A stretch of 64,000 nucleotides of DNA from Spirometra erinaceieuropaei. Its lineage: Eukaryota > Platyhelminthes > Cestoda > Diphyllobothriidea > Diphyllobothriidae. Positions 1 through 10,904 of the stretch are shown piece by piece. Numbering within the stretch: position 1 is the stretch's first letter; each line of letters starts with the position of its first letter. The stretch covers positions 1,344,671 to 1,408,670 of the forward strand of contig CACRXP010000087.1 in the NCBI GenBank assembly GCA_902702965.1. Reading direction: 5' to 3'. The position numbers and the translations under genes were made by a program. Under the pieces are notes generated by a model. It ran no database searches. It was not told the DNA's origin and worked only from the letters and a program-made list of their open reading frames with translations.

Positions 1-1
1 G

Positions 2-205
2 CGGGCGAGAAATTGTCACAGTGACAGTGAGCCAGTTTGCCGAGCAATCGTCATACGAACATCCAATGCGGATGACGAAATCACGACAATTAACGACTCG
101 GACTCGGGCCGACAAGCCACCACCGCATCAATTACGACTCCAGCGGTGATTGCGAGAACTGTTAAGTGCAGTGCGCATACGGTCCACAGTAGCCACGTAC
201 TATAA
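2..205 (+). pseudogene. PLE-A ORF C-terminal tail (fragment)
   Basis: An open frame from base 2 to a TAA at 203-205 encodes a tail that matches the region C-terminal to the GIY-YIG domain of PLE-B. Shared words include CRAIV, DDEI and ATTASITTPAVIAR. No catalytic residues are present here. The TAA comes earlier than the stop in PLE-B, after local changes near 190-205, so this copy is probably decayed. The tail is Ser/Thr/Ala-rich and has no recognised fold. Confidence 0.6.
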
Positions 206-240
206 GTACTGCACTCCTGGTGCCACCATCACCTTTATCT

Positions 241-300
241 GCGAATGTCTCTGATGATGTATTCGAGTGAGAATCCGAAACGTCAGGCCAATAAATTTCT
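241..300 (+). ncRNA. Hammerhead ribozyme motif of PLE-A
   Basis: CTGATGA lies at 251-257, then a stem II with loop GAGTGA at 265-270, then GAAA at 277-280, then C and GTC at 282-284, the expected cleavage site. Stem I can form between the bases just before 251 and the AGGC after 284. Stem III is only about two base pairs (AC/GT), as reported for the minimal hammerheads of Penelope-like elements. One stem II pair is broken here (T at 260 where PLE-B has G), so activity may be weakened. Confidence 0.65.
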
Positions 301-360
301 TGTTCCAGTGATCGCATCTTCATCTTCTGAGCTGCTACTTGGAACTCGCCTGTTCGCTTC

Positions 361-1084
361 TATCAGAAGAATAATACTAATTTGCGTAGAACGGTTCCTT
401 TGCCAGAACTCAGGCCTTGTGTCCATTCTAGATTAGTAAACAGGTTCCTCGCAAAACAGACTGGGGTATTTATTAAGTCGGTAAAACCGATTTATGTAAG
501 ATAGTTCTTTATAAGCAGAGCAGGCCTACTGCAGTAACGAAAAACCCGATCATGGAGCCTCTTACTGGAGAAAACACTGCACCCAGGCGGGACACTGGCT
601 TGAGGGCAATGCGAAAATCAAACCTGCTGGATTATCGGACACTGAGTTCAGAAACTCCTGGAATGTAGGATGAGGAGCAGAATTTCCACCACATTGCATC
701 GACATGCGAGTTGGCGACTCAGGATACACATCAATGAACACAAGCTAGCCATCCGCCGACATCTTCCCCTGTCCCTCCTGTTGGCATACGAGACGATGTA
801 CAACACATCCTCCCATAGATGTCTTCCCGTTGATCACTCTGTGTCCTCTACATACTAGTACGACAATCTCATCCCCCATCGTCTGACAACGGGTTAGCTT
901 AGCCTGCGTGAAAGGTCATGAGTACGACTCTATTTTTCTGGCAGACCTTCTCCATTCTAAAACATTTATATATTATGACAGATGGCCGCTCACTGATCAG
1001 GCTACGGAACGTGCTTGTTCCGTTGTGCCTTGTAGCTCATACTAGAACCCTCGCAGACAGTCGCACAGCGACTAGTAATAGAAG
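361..1084. other. No gene recognised
   Basis: Only short open frames with many stops occur on both strands. I see no match to the repeats found elsewhere in the window and no microsatellite. Confidence 0.5.
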
Positions 1085-1190
1085 TTAATGAGATGGTACC
1101 GACAAAGACAAGGGACGGTTAATAAGCCAGAAATGGCCATTCCAGTCTCCCTTGTCTTTGTTGGTAATGTCATTCTGGCTATATTACGTG
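1085..1190 (+). repeat. SINE-like repeat, 3' portion with hairpin
   Basis: The block AAGCCAGAAATGGCCAT followed by AGTCTCCCTTGTCTTTG and a CATTCTGG tail matches the 3' body of the tRNA-derived repeats at 45600-45790 and 61127-61322. The tRNA-like head is missing. Bases around 1096-1113 and 1150-1167 are near-perfect reverse complements, so this copy can fold into a hairpin, which the longer copies cannot do as well. Confidence 0.55.
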
Positions 1191-1315
1191 GCGCTGTGCG
1201 GCTGCTGGTTGGGTTCGAGAGAGAAAGCCCTTAGACATAACGGAGTAAGCGAGTCCCATAACATGACCGGTGAGCGCACCTCTTCCACATATATATGTAT
1301 TTAGGTATTCACAGA

Positions 1316-1573
1316 GATGAGGGACGACAGAGAACGCAAGTAGTTTGATACAGTACTGTCTAGGGCTCATTGTGCCTTCACCCAGCCAATTATAGCCCTG
1401 ATCAGAAATACCAGCATGCGCAAGGACACACCTGGGGCGGCTGGCCCACCGCTGGGGTCCACCAGTTGGTCCCAGCAGCTGACCAGGGCCATGATTGGCG
1501 GAATGAAGGCAAAATGAGCCCCAGACAGTACGGTGTCACTCTACCCTTATTCTCTGTCGTCCTTCCTCGCTGA
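1316..1573. repeat. Short inverted repeat pair
   Basis: Two arms of about 70 bases (1316-1386 and 1501-1573) are reverse complements at roughly 75% identity. Both contain GGACGACAGAGAA, GTACTGTCT and GGGCTCATT. They flank about 115 bases of GC-richer sequence. This may be a small foldback transposon or two inverted copies of one short repeat. Confidence 0.45.
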
Positions 1574-2389
1574 TATTACGATGTGGCCGACTTCCGCCTG
1601 ACAGTTGGTTGCCTGATTCCGACCTTCGCCACCAATACAGGCTTGTTTGCTTCGGGAAGCCAATAGATCGTCGTGCGCCAATTCGTGTACGTCAAGTATC
1701 CCTGGTGAATTGTTACGGTATGCTCATCGCGAACATACTTTTACGTGGCAATTTAAAACTGCCTCTCATATTCAAAAGGTGCAGGTGACAGGCTTTCTGT
1801 TGAGAGGTCAATTTTCGAAAGAAATGCTTGCGGCGGACTGAATCCAACAACTCCTAATCTAGTGATTTGATTTTCAGTTCATCCTGATTGAGTAATATAA
1901 TGACAAGTATCAGATCGCATATATGAACCTTTATAGGATAAAGTAATAACAGGTACTAAGTTAAAACCCAATCAGTGTTTCACCGAGTTTTTGTTGCGAC
2001 TGAGAGGGATGGATATCCCCAGTGTATCCCACGACTTCTCCAGGTCTCCTCAGAGCGGGAGACAAGATGATTCCATCTGAAATTAGTTGATTAGCTTTAA
2101 GGTAGGCCTCAGGACTCGACTACTCGAGATCGGTGCACAAGTTAACTGAGTGTATTATGTAACCTCAGTAGGGTAAGTGAGTAATGTTCACGTATGCCAC
2201 CAGGAGCACTGACTGCTGTATTATAGTACCCAGAAAGGACTTTGCCCTATGCATAACACGACGGCAGTCCGACCGTCTTTGCTGACGAGGTCCACTGTCT
2301 GCTCCATAGCAAGGTGGTTCAGGCACTTTGGCTTGCGCGTGAATTAGTTTATAGTGAAATTATACTCGCGCAGCACCTACCACGCTCTG
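1574..2389. other. No gene recognised
   Basis: AT-rich sequence with many stops in all frames. I found neither a TM7 exon for the downstream GPCR nor a repeat shared with other parts of the window. Confidence 0.45.
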
Positions 2390-2720
2390 TCCTCTTTCCC
2401 CATCTGTGCCCGGTGTCAAAACATAGTGAAGGAGACGAGAGGCGGGCAAGGGCGCAGGTGGTTGGCACGGCCGGACCCTCACCCAGGCGTGCCACCAAAC
2501 CCCATGGTCCACAACACTTGACCAGGTTTTTAACCAACTATAAGGGGTCAAAAAGAGGAGGAAGATAGGGCACCCAAGCACCCGACCCGCATACCCAGCG
2601 GGAGCGCAAGCGCATCTACCGGCAGGAAACCAGGTGCCGGAGAACTGCCAGAACGTACCAGACTGCGAGGGCCATGGTTTGCTGATTCAAGGCATAACAG
2701 GCGCACACGCTCCTTAAAGC
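2390..2720 (+). repeat. R5: GC-rich, Arg-rich coding-like repeat, left copy
   Basis: This block matches the reverse complement of 41670-42010. The shared coding-like pieces are VGTAGP (near 2460, in one frame) and TQRE-KRIYRQ followed by RRTA and ARAM (about 2593-2690, in another frame). The reading frame shifts between the two pieces in this copy, so it is non-functional as it stands. The family is not recognised. The very basic peptide is conserved between copies better than the spacer, which suggests descent from a coding sequence. Confidence 0.5.
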
Positions 2721-2825
2721 CCATGCATAGCACACGTAGTTATTAAAGGCCTAGCCGCGTAGTTAGCGAATTCGCCTGTTGCCTACCTCCTCGGTTTGAT
2801 TGATGTGTAAGTATTTAGTCCAAAA

Positions 2826-2868
2826 ACTCACTACACTGATTTCGTCTCAAAAAGAAACAACTTGCCTG
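2826..2868 (-). promoter_or_regulatory. Candidate 5' splice sites of the GPCR exon
   Basis: The open frame ends at a stop at 2815-2817 after a short non-TM7 tail, so splicing before it is likely. Two donors are visible. A-GTGAGT, with GT at 2831-2830, would keep residues to Ser335. CAG-GCAAGT, with GC at 2865-2864, is a consensus GC-type donor directly after Leu-Pro-Gln. The first is the default GT choice. The second would join LPQ to the next exon exactly at the family's LPQ(G) motif. Confidence 0.4.
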
Positions 2869-3834
2869 TGGAAGATATGCCACTATGTACATCACAACGA
2901 CGGCTAGAAGCATCCTTGTGGGCTGCGTAATGTGATGGCAGATGTCATATCCACGACAGGATTTAAAAAACAACAGTGGTAATCCACCATCGTTCTGTGG
3001 TCCACTCATCGTCACCACAGACGACCGCATGGAGTCGTTCTGCTTCACCCTCTGTCTGCAGCGTCGCGTTGATCGGATCTTCCTTATCAGCAGCGCACTC
3101 ATGGATGCCATGAGAAGAATGGGAATGGCCTTGACCAGGAGGGCGGAGTTGAAGAACAGGATGGTCTGCAGGACGGGATTGTCAACGTAGTCTACCTCGT
3201 AGAGCTCCTCGCTGGTGTTGGCGACGGCGGCGGTGGTGGCGTTGCTACTGTTTCTGTTCGCCCACACTGACCGATACTGGTGATGAAATGTCACCCTGTG
3301 AGCTATGAGTAGGGGCACGGTCAAAAGCAGAGACATAAAAGCCACTAAAACCATCAACAGCCTTATCCGGGGTCGACTGCAGACTCGACGTGCTCGTGTA
3401 CCCGCATGCACGTAGACGAGACGGTAGGCAGCCAGCACAACAATAGTCCAGGTGGAGAAGGTGTGAAAGACATTCTGAGCGACAATGCAAATTAGGAGGA
3501 CGTAGGCCAGGCGTTGAGGCATACCGTTCTCCAGTCGGGGTGAAATCCGGAAGTTGGTGTCGTAGACAATGTAGATGGACATCACCAGACTGTCGGAGAC
3601 AGCGATCATAGAGAGCAGGAGGTTGCTGGAGTTGCGCATATGGCTTTGCATAAGGACAATCACATTGAAACTATTCATGCATATGCCCAGGACGCAGAGG
3701 AGAAGGGAGAGGTAGGCGTGGCAGCGGTGGTAAGTTCTGCTGAAATCTGCAAGCCAGGGCACCAAGTCCTCAGTGCAGTTGAGGGCGACCACCACGGAGG
3801 CGGCGGAGATGTCCTGGGAGGGCTGCTTACCCAT
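2832..3834 (-). CDS. Rhodopsin-class peptide GPCR, 5' exon (TM1-TM6)
   Basis: This exon encodes a G-protein-coupled receptor of the plasma membrane, most like invertebrate FMRFamide/neuropeptide receptors. The start at 3834 has an A at -3 and a G at +4, and an in-frame TGA lies at 3876-3874. The N-terminus has a glycosylation site (NCT, residue 19). TM1 is about 40-62, TM2 71-92 with Asp81, TM3 110-137, TM4 157-179 with Pro174, TM5 221-250 with Pro238, and TM6 306-328 with LPQ (321-323), typical of the FMRFamide-receptor branch. ECL2 is long and carries several N-X-S/T sites. TM7 is absent, so another exon must follow, at lower coordinates or beyond the window. The DRY position reads A-Y-R-L, and the usual ECL1-ECL2 cysteine pair is missing. 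The uninterrupted 339-codon frame and coherent topology support a real gene. The ligand is unknown. Confidence 0.85.
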
Positions 3835-3876
3835 TCTACTGAAGGGTGGTAATGGTTCGGAGAGGAGGATTAGTCA

Positions 3877-5029
3877 GTACGTGTACGTCCTGTTCTGAGC
3901 TGAAGCAAGTGGCCTGATTCCTAAGGAGCGCGCATGTTTGGGTGTTGCCTGATTGGTGGACGATCTCGAGTATATTTAATTGGCCGACATGGTCAAGACT
4001 CATCCACGCCTTCAAAGTAACACCAGTTTTTCTACTTACGGTCTTCGAATGTTCTTTCCTAGGCTTGCCTACGTCAGTAAAATATGTAAAGATCACCAGC
4101 TTTAGAAGAGATGGTCCTTTTAAACAGGAAGCCATAGTAAAACCGCAAATTACGGTGTTCCGTCTGACTGCTGAATAGCCCAGTCGTCTTGTCAGAACAA
4201 AATTAAAACCCTTTGACAACATTTGCAAGTATTTGTCCTACAGTGAACTTTCTCAGACACCATTTAAGGCTGATGATTATTCATAGGAATAACGTTGCAT
4301 CCGAGTCACTGTTGGTGTCATGTGTGATCCGTTTGCCTTAAAAAAGGCGTACAGATGCCTCTGTCAAAAGTTTTCATATGCTTAAAGTATCCCCCACGCC
4401 CTCAAACTATACTTCATCCGACATATTAATAGTTTCGTAGTAATGAAAGAAAAGATTCGAAGTATGCAGTTCCGCTGATTAAGGCACGTTACCTGAGTGC
4501 TTTATCCTTAAATAAATAGGCCTACATAGACGACTTTCCAAACTAAAGCACGCAATATTTGCTAAACCGTAATCTAAAGCAAATTGACAGATAAAGAGAA
4601 CTTTGAAGGTAACTAAATAAATCTAACATTTTTAAAAAAATTTCGAGAGGAAGCCATGATAAAGCACGGTGATTTTCAACCGAGAAATTTTGATTCAAAT
4701 TTTAAACCAACACACGCATATCAGGTTAGCTATCAAGGTATGTATGCAAATACTAAATCGGTCAAAAGGGCACTATAGGAAGTTTTGGAGGGTATGGTTT
4801 TTTACTCTTAATGCACTTCTCACTCTTCAGTAACCTATCATAGGGTATAATGCATTATTACAACCAAATAAACACGCTCGGCTACCGTTTGTAGAAGACA
4901 TTCGGAGCAAAATTATATACAGAGCCTGTAATTAAATTCTAATGCATCCAAGCGCTGACGATTAGAAGAGCAATTAGCAGCATAAGCTGAGGACCCCGAT
5001 GTAGTAACTCGCATGGTAAAATAGTCAGC
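3877..5029. other. Upstream region of the GPCR exon, no feature recognised
   Basis: This is the 5' side of the GPCR and would hold its promoter or 5' UTR exons. A 130-codon open frame on the minus strand (3836-4228) overlaps the receptor start in another frame, has no recognisable domain and is probably chance. From 4230 on the sequence is AT-rich with no repeat shared within the window. Confidence 0.4.
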
Positions 5030-5289
5030 GGAGTTCAATCACGTTTCGCACCAAAGGTTTTCCGACCGTGACCCTCTTCCCGCGACGGAAATGTTAAATT
5101 AAACAACCGTCCGCTGGGTGTTTGATGAGGCAGAGAGTCCTCAGGTGGAATCGTTCTCACCCTCCTCCTTAAACTCGGATCTGCGCGTCTTGCGGGATTG
5201 CGCTCAACCCTGAGGGGTCTGCAAGAGAAAACGCGCTGAAGAATCCGATCAACATGACCCACAAAGTAAAACCGCTTCCGAAATATTCA

Positions 5290-5350
5290 TGTGGAATTAC
5301 AACTACTGCTAATACTACTACTCCCACTACCACCATTACTATTATTGCCA
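5290..5350 (+). repeat. Degenerate ACT/ATT trinucleotide microsatellite
   Basis: An imperfect run of ACT, ACC and ATT units sits inside R1. The inverted R1 copy has a longer, purer TAG/TGG run at the matching place (37780-37858), so the microsatellite is part of the element and has changed length in each copy. Confidence 0.7.
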
Positions 5351-5756
5351 CGACTATACGCACCAGTCAAGAAACCACCTCCGAGCATTCGAATGATACT
5401 GAGCAATAAATTGTTTCGTACTATTTGTATATTGCACAGCATAAGCCACCAGTGGCTGACCCGCGGCAAAATCTACGAGAACAGGTCCATCAACGCCAAA
5501 AGTAAATATTCAATTTTTTAATGATCTTGGTAACAAGCTAGCAATTCCTAGGTCGGACTTCGTGTCGTACATCATCCTCCGGAAATTTAGCGAACATCTG
5601 TGGGTACTTTGTGAATGCTTGCGACAGGCATTAGGCTCTGTTGGACACGGGAACTAGTACTCCGTCCGTATTCCAAAGGGTTTTGAGTTAGAACGCATTT
5701 ATCAAAACGGGAGGGTCCGCAGTCCCTATCCAACCTTAAATTCAAACGGGCGCAAC

Positions 5757-7890
5757 AATGATCAATGTGCTGTCTTTCCTGCATACTGCTGAAGCGAGTC
5801 CCTGACTGCGAGACAGAGAAAATATCGACATGACAAAAGCAAACAATCGACTGACCGTCCAGTCGGCAGGTGCATGAGTCAATCACTAAATTGAATCGGG
5901 GACGCAAAGAGACATGTTGACGACTAACCACTATGCCATCAGAGTCTAGGCAGATGATGTTCAGGTAAAAGTGCTGACGGATGTACATGGGCGTACCAGC
6001 GCGATCCTCCAGCGCTGGCGCAGAAGTGCGCCGTCACAGACCGACGACCTTTCACAACACGCACTTTGTCAAAAGTTCAAAGGCACCGTCATTACCGAAG
6101 GAGCATCTACAGTAGATTTGCTAACTCATGAAGTGTCAACCAAAATTTCGAAATCCGTTCTCGTTTCGAAAAGATAAATTAAGTAGTGTTGTAAAGCTAA
6201 TTATGATGCAGCATAAATCTATAATGATCCAGTTAACTCAGGGTGTCGGCTTTCGAAAGAACTTATCTTCGGCTGCATGCAAGATCTATACTCTGCAAAA
6301 AATGGCTACTTAAGTAGTATGCAATTTTCTCATTGATTTTCGGTGCCCTTGAAAATTCAATTATATTTCATGGAAAACATGATAAAAATGTTCGTTCTTT
6401 TACTTATTCGGTAGAAACCCACGTCTTTTCCCAATTTAATACTCAAAAGAAGAGTATAATTCGGTTTTTAAAAACTTTTCTAATTCCCGAATAATTTTGA
6501 ACCCGACCTGCTGTTACACTTGCATTCAGGGTTTCAAAACTACAAGCTGTATATTTTCAGTGTACGGAAAACCATGCATTTTTCTACGTTGTTATGAGGA
6601 GAACATATGAAGTTCATAAAATTAAGCAGTGCATTTGAGCAATATTGTTAAGTTTACAAGCCACATTCGTAAATGCGGATACATGACGTTACATGAACGG
6701 CCATATAACAGTGTTAAAAAATCTAACAATTGGACACTTCTTTCAAACCGGATTATACTCTTCTTTTGAGTATCAAATTGAAAGAAGACGTGATTTTCTA
6801 CCGAATACGTAAAAGAATGAATATGTTTATGCATACTTTCCATGAAATATAATTGAATTTTCAAGGGCACCGAAAATCAATAAGAAAATTGAATACTAAT
6901 TAAGTAGTCATTTTTTGCAGATTATAGATCTTGCATGCAGCCGAAAATAAGTTCTTTCGAAAGCCGACACCCTGAGGTAACTGGATCATTATAGATGTAT
7001 GCCGCATCATAATTAGTTTTACAACACGACTTAATTTATCTTTTCGAAACGAGAACGCATTTTGAAATTTTGGTCGACATTTCATGAGTTAGCACATCTA
7101 CTGTAATTAGCAAATATCGTCGGCGGAAATGTGACCTTCAGTCCCGGAACGGTTTTGCCATCATCGCTGGTGACTGAGAACGATACCATACAATATATCA
7201 CACCTGACAGCACAAGTGCTAGCAAAAACACATAGAAATGGCTCGAAGATATTCAGCCACTGCATGGCGCAGCTGCGAGGGGTTAGGCTCATCAGTAGGT
7301 TCCTCGGTATTCCTGTGCGCTTTCTGATAGACAAATTAGTTCTGAAAGTGAGAACGCTAAACAGCATTCCATCACAGATGCGATGTCTTTCCTGCACATT
7401 GCTGAAGCGAGTCTCTGACGGTGAGACAAGGAAAACATCGACAGAACAAAACGTAACCGGTCGAAACAACCTACTGCCTGCCACGTCTACAGGCAGATGA
7501 TGTGCAGGTGAAAGTGCTGAAGGCTGTGCGTGAGTTAACTAGCGGGATCCCCCAGCGCAGGCGCGGAAGTGCTCCACCACATGTCGACCGGCCACCACAG
7601 TCCGCCGTTGGATAGCAGCTCAAAGGCACACCTGCTGAAACAAAGTCGAATAACGTGACCTTCTGCGCCGGAAAGTTGGAGTAATCACTGTGGGTGGCTA
7701 AGAATTGACCTAGCACGATATACTATAGTTGACAGCATAGTTTCTGGATAAAAGCCCAGACAAACGTTTTTTCGTTATTCTGCCGCTGTATGGCGCAGCT
7801 ACGAGAGGTTCGGCTCAACAGTAGGTCCCTCGGAGTTCCCTGTGTGCTCTCTGGTAGTGAAAGCAGTTCGAATGTTGAGAACACCTACAG
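5757..7890 (+). repeat. Tandem dimer of an R1 subunit split by MITE A
   Basis: Block 5757-6060 resembles 7370-7630, sharing TGCTGAAGCGAGTC and AGGCAGATGATGT. Block 7106-7340 resembles 7645-7890, sharing TATGGCGCAGCT-type and AGTAGGT-CCTCGG words. With MITE A removed this is two head-to-tail units of about 0.52-0.59 kb. The inverted copy of R1 (36880-37400) has a single unit. Confidence 0.55.
6110..7103. mobile_element. Foldback MITE family 1, copy A (Tc1/mariner type)
   Basis: A 994-base element with long inverted arms starting CAGTAGAT-TGCTAACTCATGAA. Each arm reaches several hundred bases inward (for example 6361-6470 against 6750-6870) around a unique core of about 270 bases. TA dinucleotides at 6108-6109 and 7104-7105 form the target duplication. 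There is no transposase frame, so it is non-autonomous. CAGT ends and TA targets point to the IS630/Tc1/mariner superfamily. Confidence 0.8.
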
Positions 7891-8643
7891 CCAGTCAACT
7901 CCGCTAAAGAGTACTCTAGCACAGTCGCTTGCCTTGAGATTGAGTAAGGGAACATAGCAGCGGTCAAGAGGAAGTTAAATTATAGTTCTCCGAACTGTTC
8001 CGACAATTAAACCCAGCCCTCTGGCTGATACTATAATAAGTGCCTGCAAATATGCGAAGAATATGTCGAAACACAGGGATACGCCTGCTTACCAACGTAT
8101 TCTTCAAAAGAGGACACAAAGGCTTGCCGAATTCAGTCAACTCGGTGGGTACAGAGAGGGTCATATAAGATTCCAACCATGAGATGACGGCTTCTTATTT
8201 TTTGCCGCTTAACACAGATTTCAATTTTAATCTTCTATATGTTGTCTGTATTTCGGATGAGAGCCAGGGAACAAAACAAAAGACGTAAAGACACTTTTTC
8301 AAGGGATTGCAAGACGACTAGACCATCTCTCATAATTGAATTAGCTTGATCTGTTTGCCCTGCGATAGGTCGCCTTTGAAGTGGTGCCTGTCGTCTAGAA
8401 AATGCACATTAACTTTATGTGTCCGAAATTAAACATATAAATGCAATTAGGCATTCCAGAGTAGTAAAATGCAGCGCGAATTCGGAATTATTATGCATGA
8501 CTGGACAGTAGCAGGAGTAGAGGATTCGATGTGAATGAATAACCCAGGGTATGACGGCGATAGAGCAACTTAAGATACCCGCGCTCAAAACAAAGGCATA
8601 TAAAACGCCGAGGATTCACTCCGAGGTTAAAAGTAAGCAATTA

Positions 8644-9614
8644 CGGTAGGTTGACTAACTCATGAAATGTCAATTGCAATTCTGAAATGCGTTTTCGTTT
8701 CAAAAAAGATAAATTAACTAGTCTTGTAAAACTAATAATAATGCAGCGTAGTTATGCGGTAAATCAGGTACCTCAAGATGCCGGAGTTCAAACGGCCTTC
8801 TTCTCGGCTGCATGCAAAAACTATACTCTGTAAAAAACTACGTACGTATCGAGAATTTTTCTCATTAATTTTGGATGCCTTTAAAAATCCAATTATATTT
8901 CATAGAAAACGGGCATAAAAATATTCGTTCGTTCGCTCATTCGATACAACATTACGCCTTCTTACAATGCTTTACTTGGACGAAAGAGTTCCTAATTGTG
9001 AGATTTTTTTGATACCGTGAGATGGCCGCTCAAAAAACGTCATGTCTCCGCATTTATCATTGTGGCGTTTTAAGTTACTAATATCGCTCAAATTCACTGC
9101 CGAATTTTATGAACCTCATATGGTCTCCTCTTAATGTCGTAAAGAAATGTATGGCTTTCCGTATGCAGAAGAAATACGGCTTTTAGGTTAGAAACCCTGA
9201 ATGCAAGTGTAAAGGCCGGTCGGGTTCAGAATTTTTAGGGAATCGGAAAATTTTTTACAACCGGATTTTATCCCTCCTTCGAGTATAAACGTGCCAGAAG
9301 ACGTCATTTTCTACTGAATGAGTCAATAAATGGATGTTTTACTGCATGTGTTCCATTACATTTAATTGAATTTTAAGAGCATCAAAAATCAATGAGACGA
9401 ACTCATGCTAATTAAGGAAGTATTTTTTACGGAGCGTGGTTTTTGCATGCGAACGAAAAGACATTAATTCAAAAGCCACCATCCCAAAGTAACTGGAATA
9501 TTATAAAATTGTGCTGAATGATTCTGAATTATAAAACCCTGCTTACGTCATTTTTTGAAACGAAAACGCATTTCAGAATTTAGGTAGACATTTCATGAGC
9601 TAGCCCACCTAGTG
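8644..9614. mobile_element. Foldback MITE family 1, copy B, with empty-site proof
   Basis: A 971-base copy starting CGGTAGG-TGACTAACTCATG and ending with the inverted counterpart. It is flanked by TA at 8642-8643 and 9615-9616. The third R1 unit at 12881-12900 shows the uninterrupted site CAAT-TA-CTACGGCA, which equals the left flank plus right flank of copy B with one TA. The arms are more diverged than in copy A, so this is an older insertion. Confidence 0.8.
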
Positions 9615-10183
9615 TACTACAGCAGATAGCCCTTTCATGCTGATCCTTCCTCAATTTGACGCCACTATTATGCTCAATCTAATCCTTAGATTTTTTTAAT
9701 TCGGCATCGATGGATTCAGCACTGCAACCTATTTTATTATCCGAAAAGCATAACCCTAAACCTCAAGCAAAGATCCCAACACTTTTGCTCAGATTGGGAG
9801 GCCTAGCTCGCAGAAGACATCAGGCCACTTATTTTCGTCTACATGAATTCACTCGTTTCTGGTGCGGGATGGTTTAGTGAGCCCTTATCATCTATTATTA
9901 ATCAGGTGCACCCGATACTTGCCTGCTGCTAGTGCTCTGTCGCGTCGTTAGTGAAGATAATCAAATGCCATTTTACATATTCCTCAAAGATGATGTCAAA
10001 TCTGCGGCACAATGTTACAACAGGTGCATTTTTCTTCAGATAGAAGAAGAGCATGTGATATAAATATGTAAATCGCCAAACTGACAGCCAAAACATAGCG
10101 ATACCATCTGGCGTTGAAGCTGCGACGGCGTTATCAATCACAATCTGCGCGGTGTGTGCTTGACAGGAGACGTCAGCAATCGG

Positions 10184-10435
10184 TGCGTTTTCGCATCATG
10201 ATTGCTCGTCTTGTTCCACGAGCTCAAGAATTGCCGACAGGGTGTGCAAAGGGGCTTGGGAGAGTGGATCAGATCGCCCAAGTACCAGCTGATTCTCGAG
10301 AATTCTCAATGCGTTTTCGCATCATGATTGCTCGTCTTGTTCCACGAGCTCAAGAATTGCCGACAGGGTGTGCAAAGGGGCTTGGGAGAGTGGATCAGAT
10401 CGCCCAAGTACCAGCTGATTCTCGAGAATTCTCAA
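10184..10435 (+). repeat. Perfect 126-base tandem duplication
   Basis: Bases 10184-10309 and 10310-10435 appear identical by eye. The unit starts TGCGTTTTCGCATCATG and ends ATTCTCAA. 126 is a multiple of three, so a 133-codon open frame (10114-10515) runs through with a repeated 42-residue block, but the other R1 copies do not keep this frame and I regard it as non-coding. The other units have a single copy and include about 260 bases that are deleted here. Confidence 0.85.
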
Positions 10436-10904
10436 TGAATGCCCCTGTGTCGCCTAATATCTGCTATCGCATAGACCTCGGTGACGCAAAATCTGATCAC
10501 CATGGATGCACATGATTCTTGGCACAATTTCTTCTCGCAATACTCTCTGATTCTGCAGAACCAGGTTCCTAGACAACTGCGATAATTCGTCATTTCAGGG
10601 AGAGAAGCGAAAGATGCAATTGTAGTCATTATGAAGCCCGAATACTCGTCGAGGTCTTATGAGTTCACTGCAACTCCCAAAACGGTCAGAATAAAATCGC
10701 TACCCAATTGGCGCGCACGGCATCAGTCCGATTTTAGAAAACTTGCTGAGCATGGGCATCGCATTGCCGCAAACTGAGGAGACTTTCGAAAATGCTAATT
10801 AGGTGGTTGATCACCATAAAAAGGGGTAATCTTAAATAATTACGTATTCCAAACGAATATGCCCTAATTAAGTTTAATGTGACACCGATTTTCCAATAAA
10901 TCTA

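Larger units (their letters stand above)
1..360 (+). mobile_element. Penelope-like element PLE-A, 3' end
   Basis: This is the 3' terminal part of a Penelope-like retroelement that enters from the left edge of the window. It aligns base by base with the end of PLE-B (about 30629-30965): the same C-terminal coding tail, the same hammerhead-like motif and the same trailing sequence ending near the GGAACTCGCC block. The 5' part, including the RT and endonuclease, would lie to the left of the window or be missing. Homology fades after about 360. Confidence 0.75.
5030..8300 (+). repeat. R1 interspersed repeat, left copy, first part
   Basis: This stretch matches the reverse complement of about 36480-38115, interrupted by MITE A. 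Aligned landmarks are TTAAATTAAACAA near 5095, GCACCAGTCAAGAAACC near 5360, AGCGAACATCTG near 5590 and CTTTCCTGCA near 5775. Identity is roughly 75-85% by eye. No long conserved frame is seen, so R1 is probably a large non-coding or long-dead mobile repeat of unknown class. Confidence 0.65.

Noticed and set aside
3640..3852. Open frames on the strand opposite and in other frames of the GPCR exon (for example 2942-3190, 3245-3490, 3640-3852)
   Set aside because: They are shadows of the 339-codon receptor frame, which alone has coherent membrane topology and family motifs.
3836..4228. A 130-codon gene upstream of the GPCR on the same strand
   Set aside because: No domain, overlaps the receptor start in another frame, and has ordinary low-complexity composition; judged chance.
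10114..10515. A protein with a 42-residue tandem repeat
   Set aside because: The frame exists only because of a 126-base duplication of non-coding R1 sequence; the other R1 units do not keep it.
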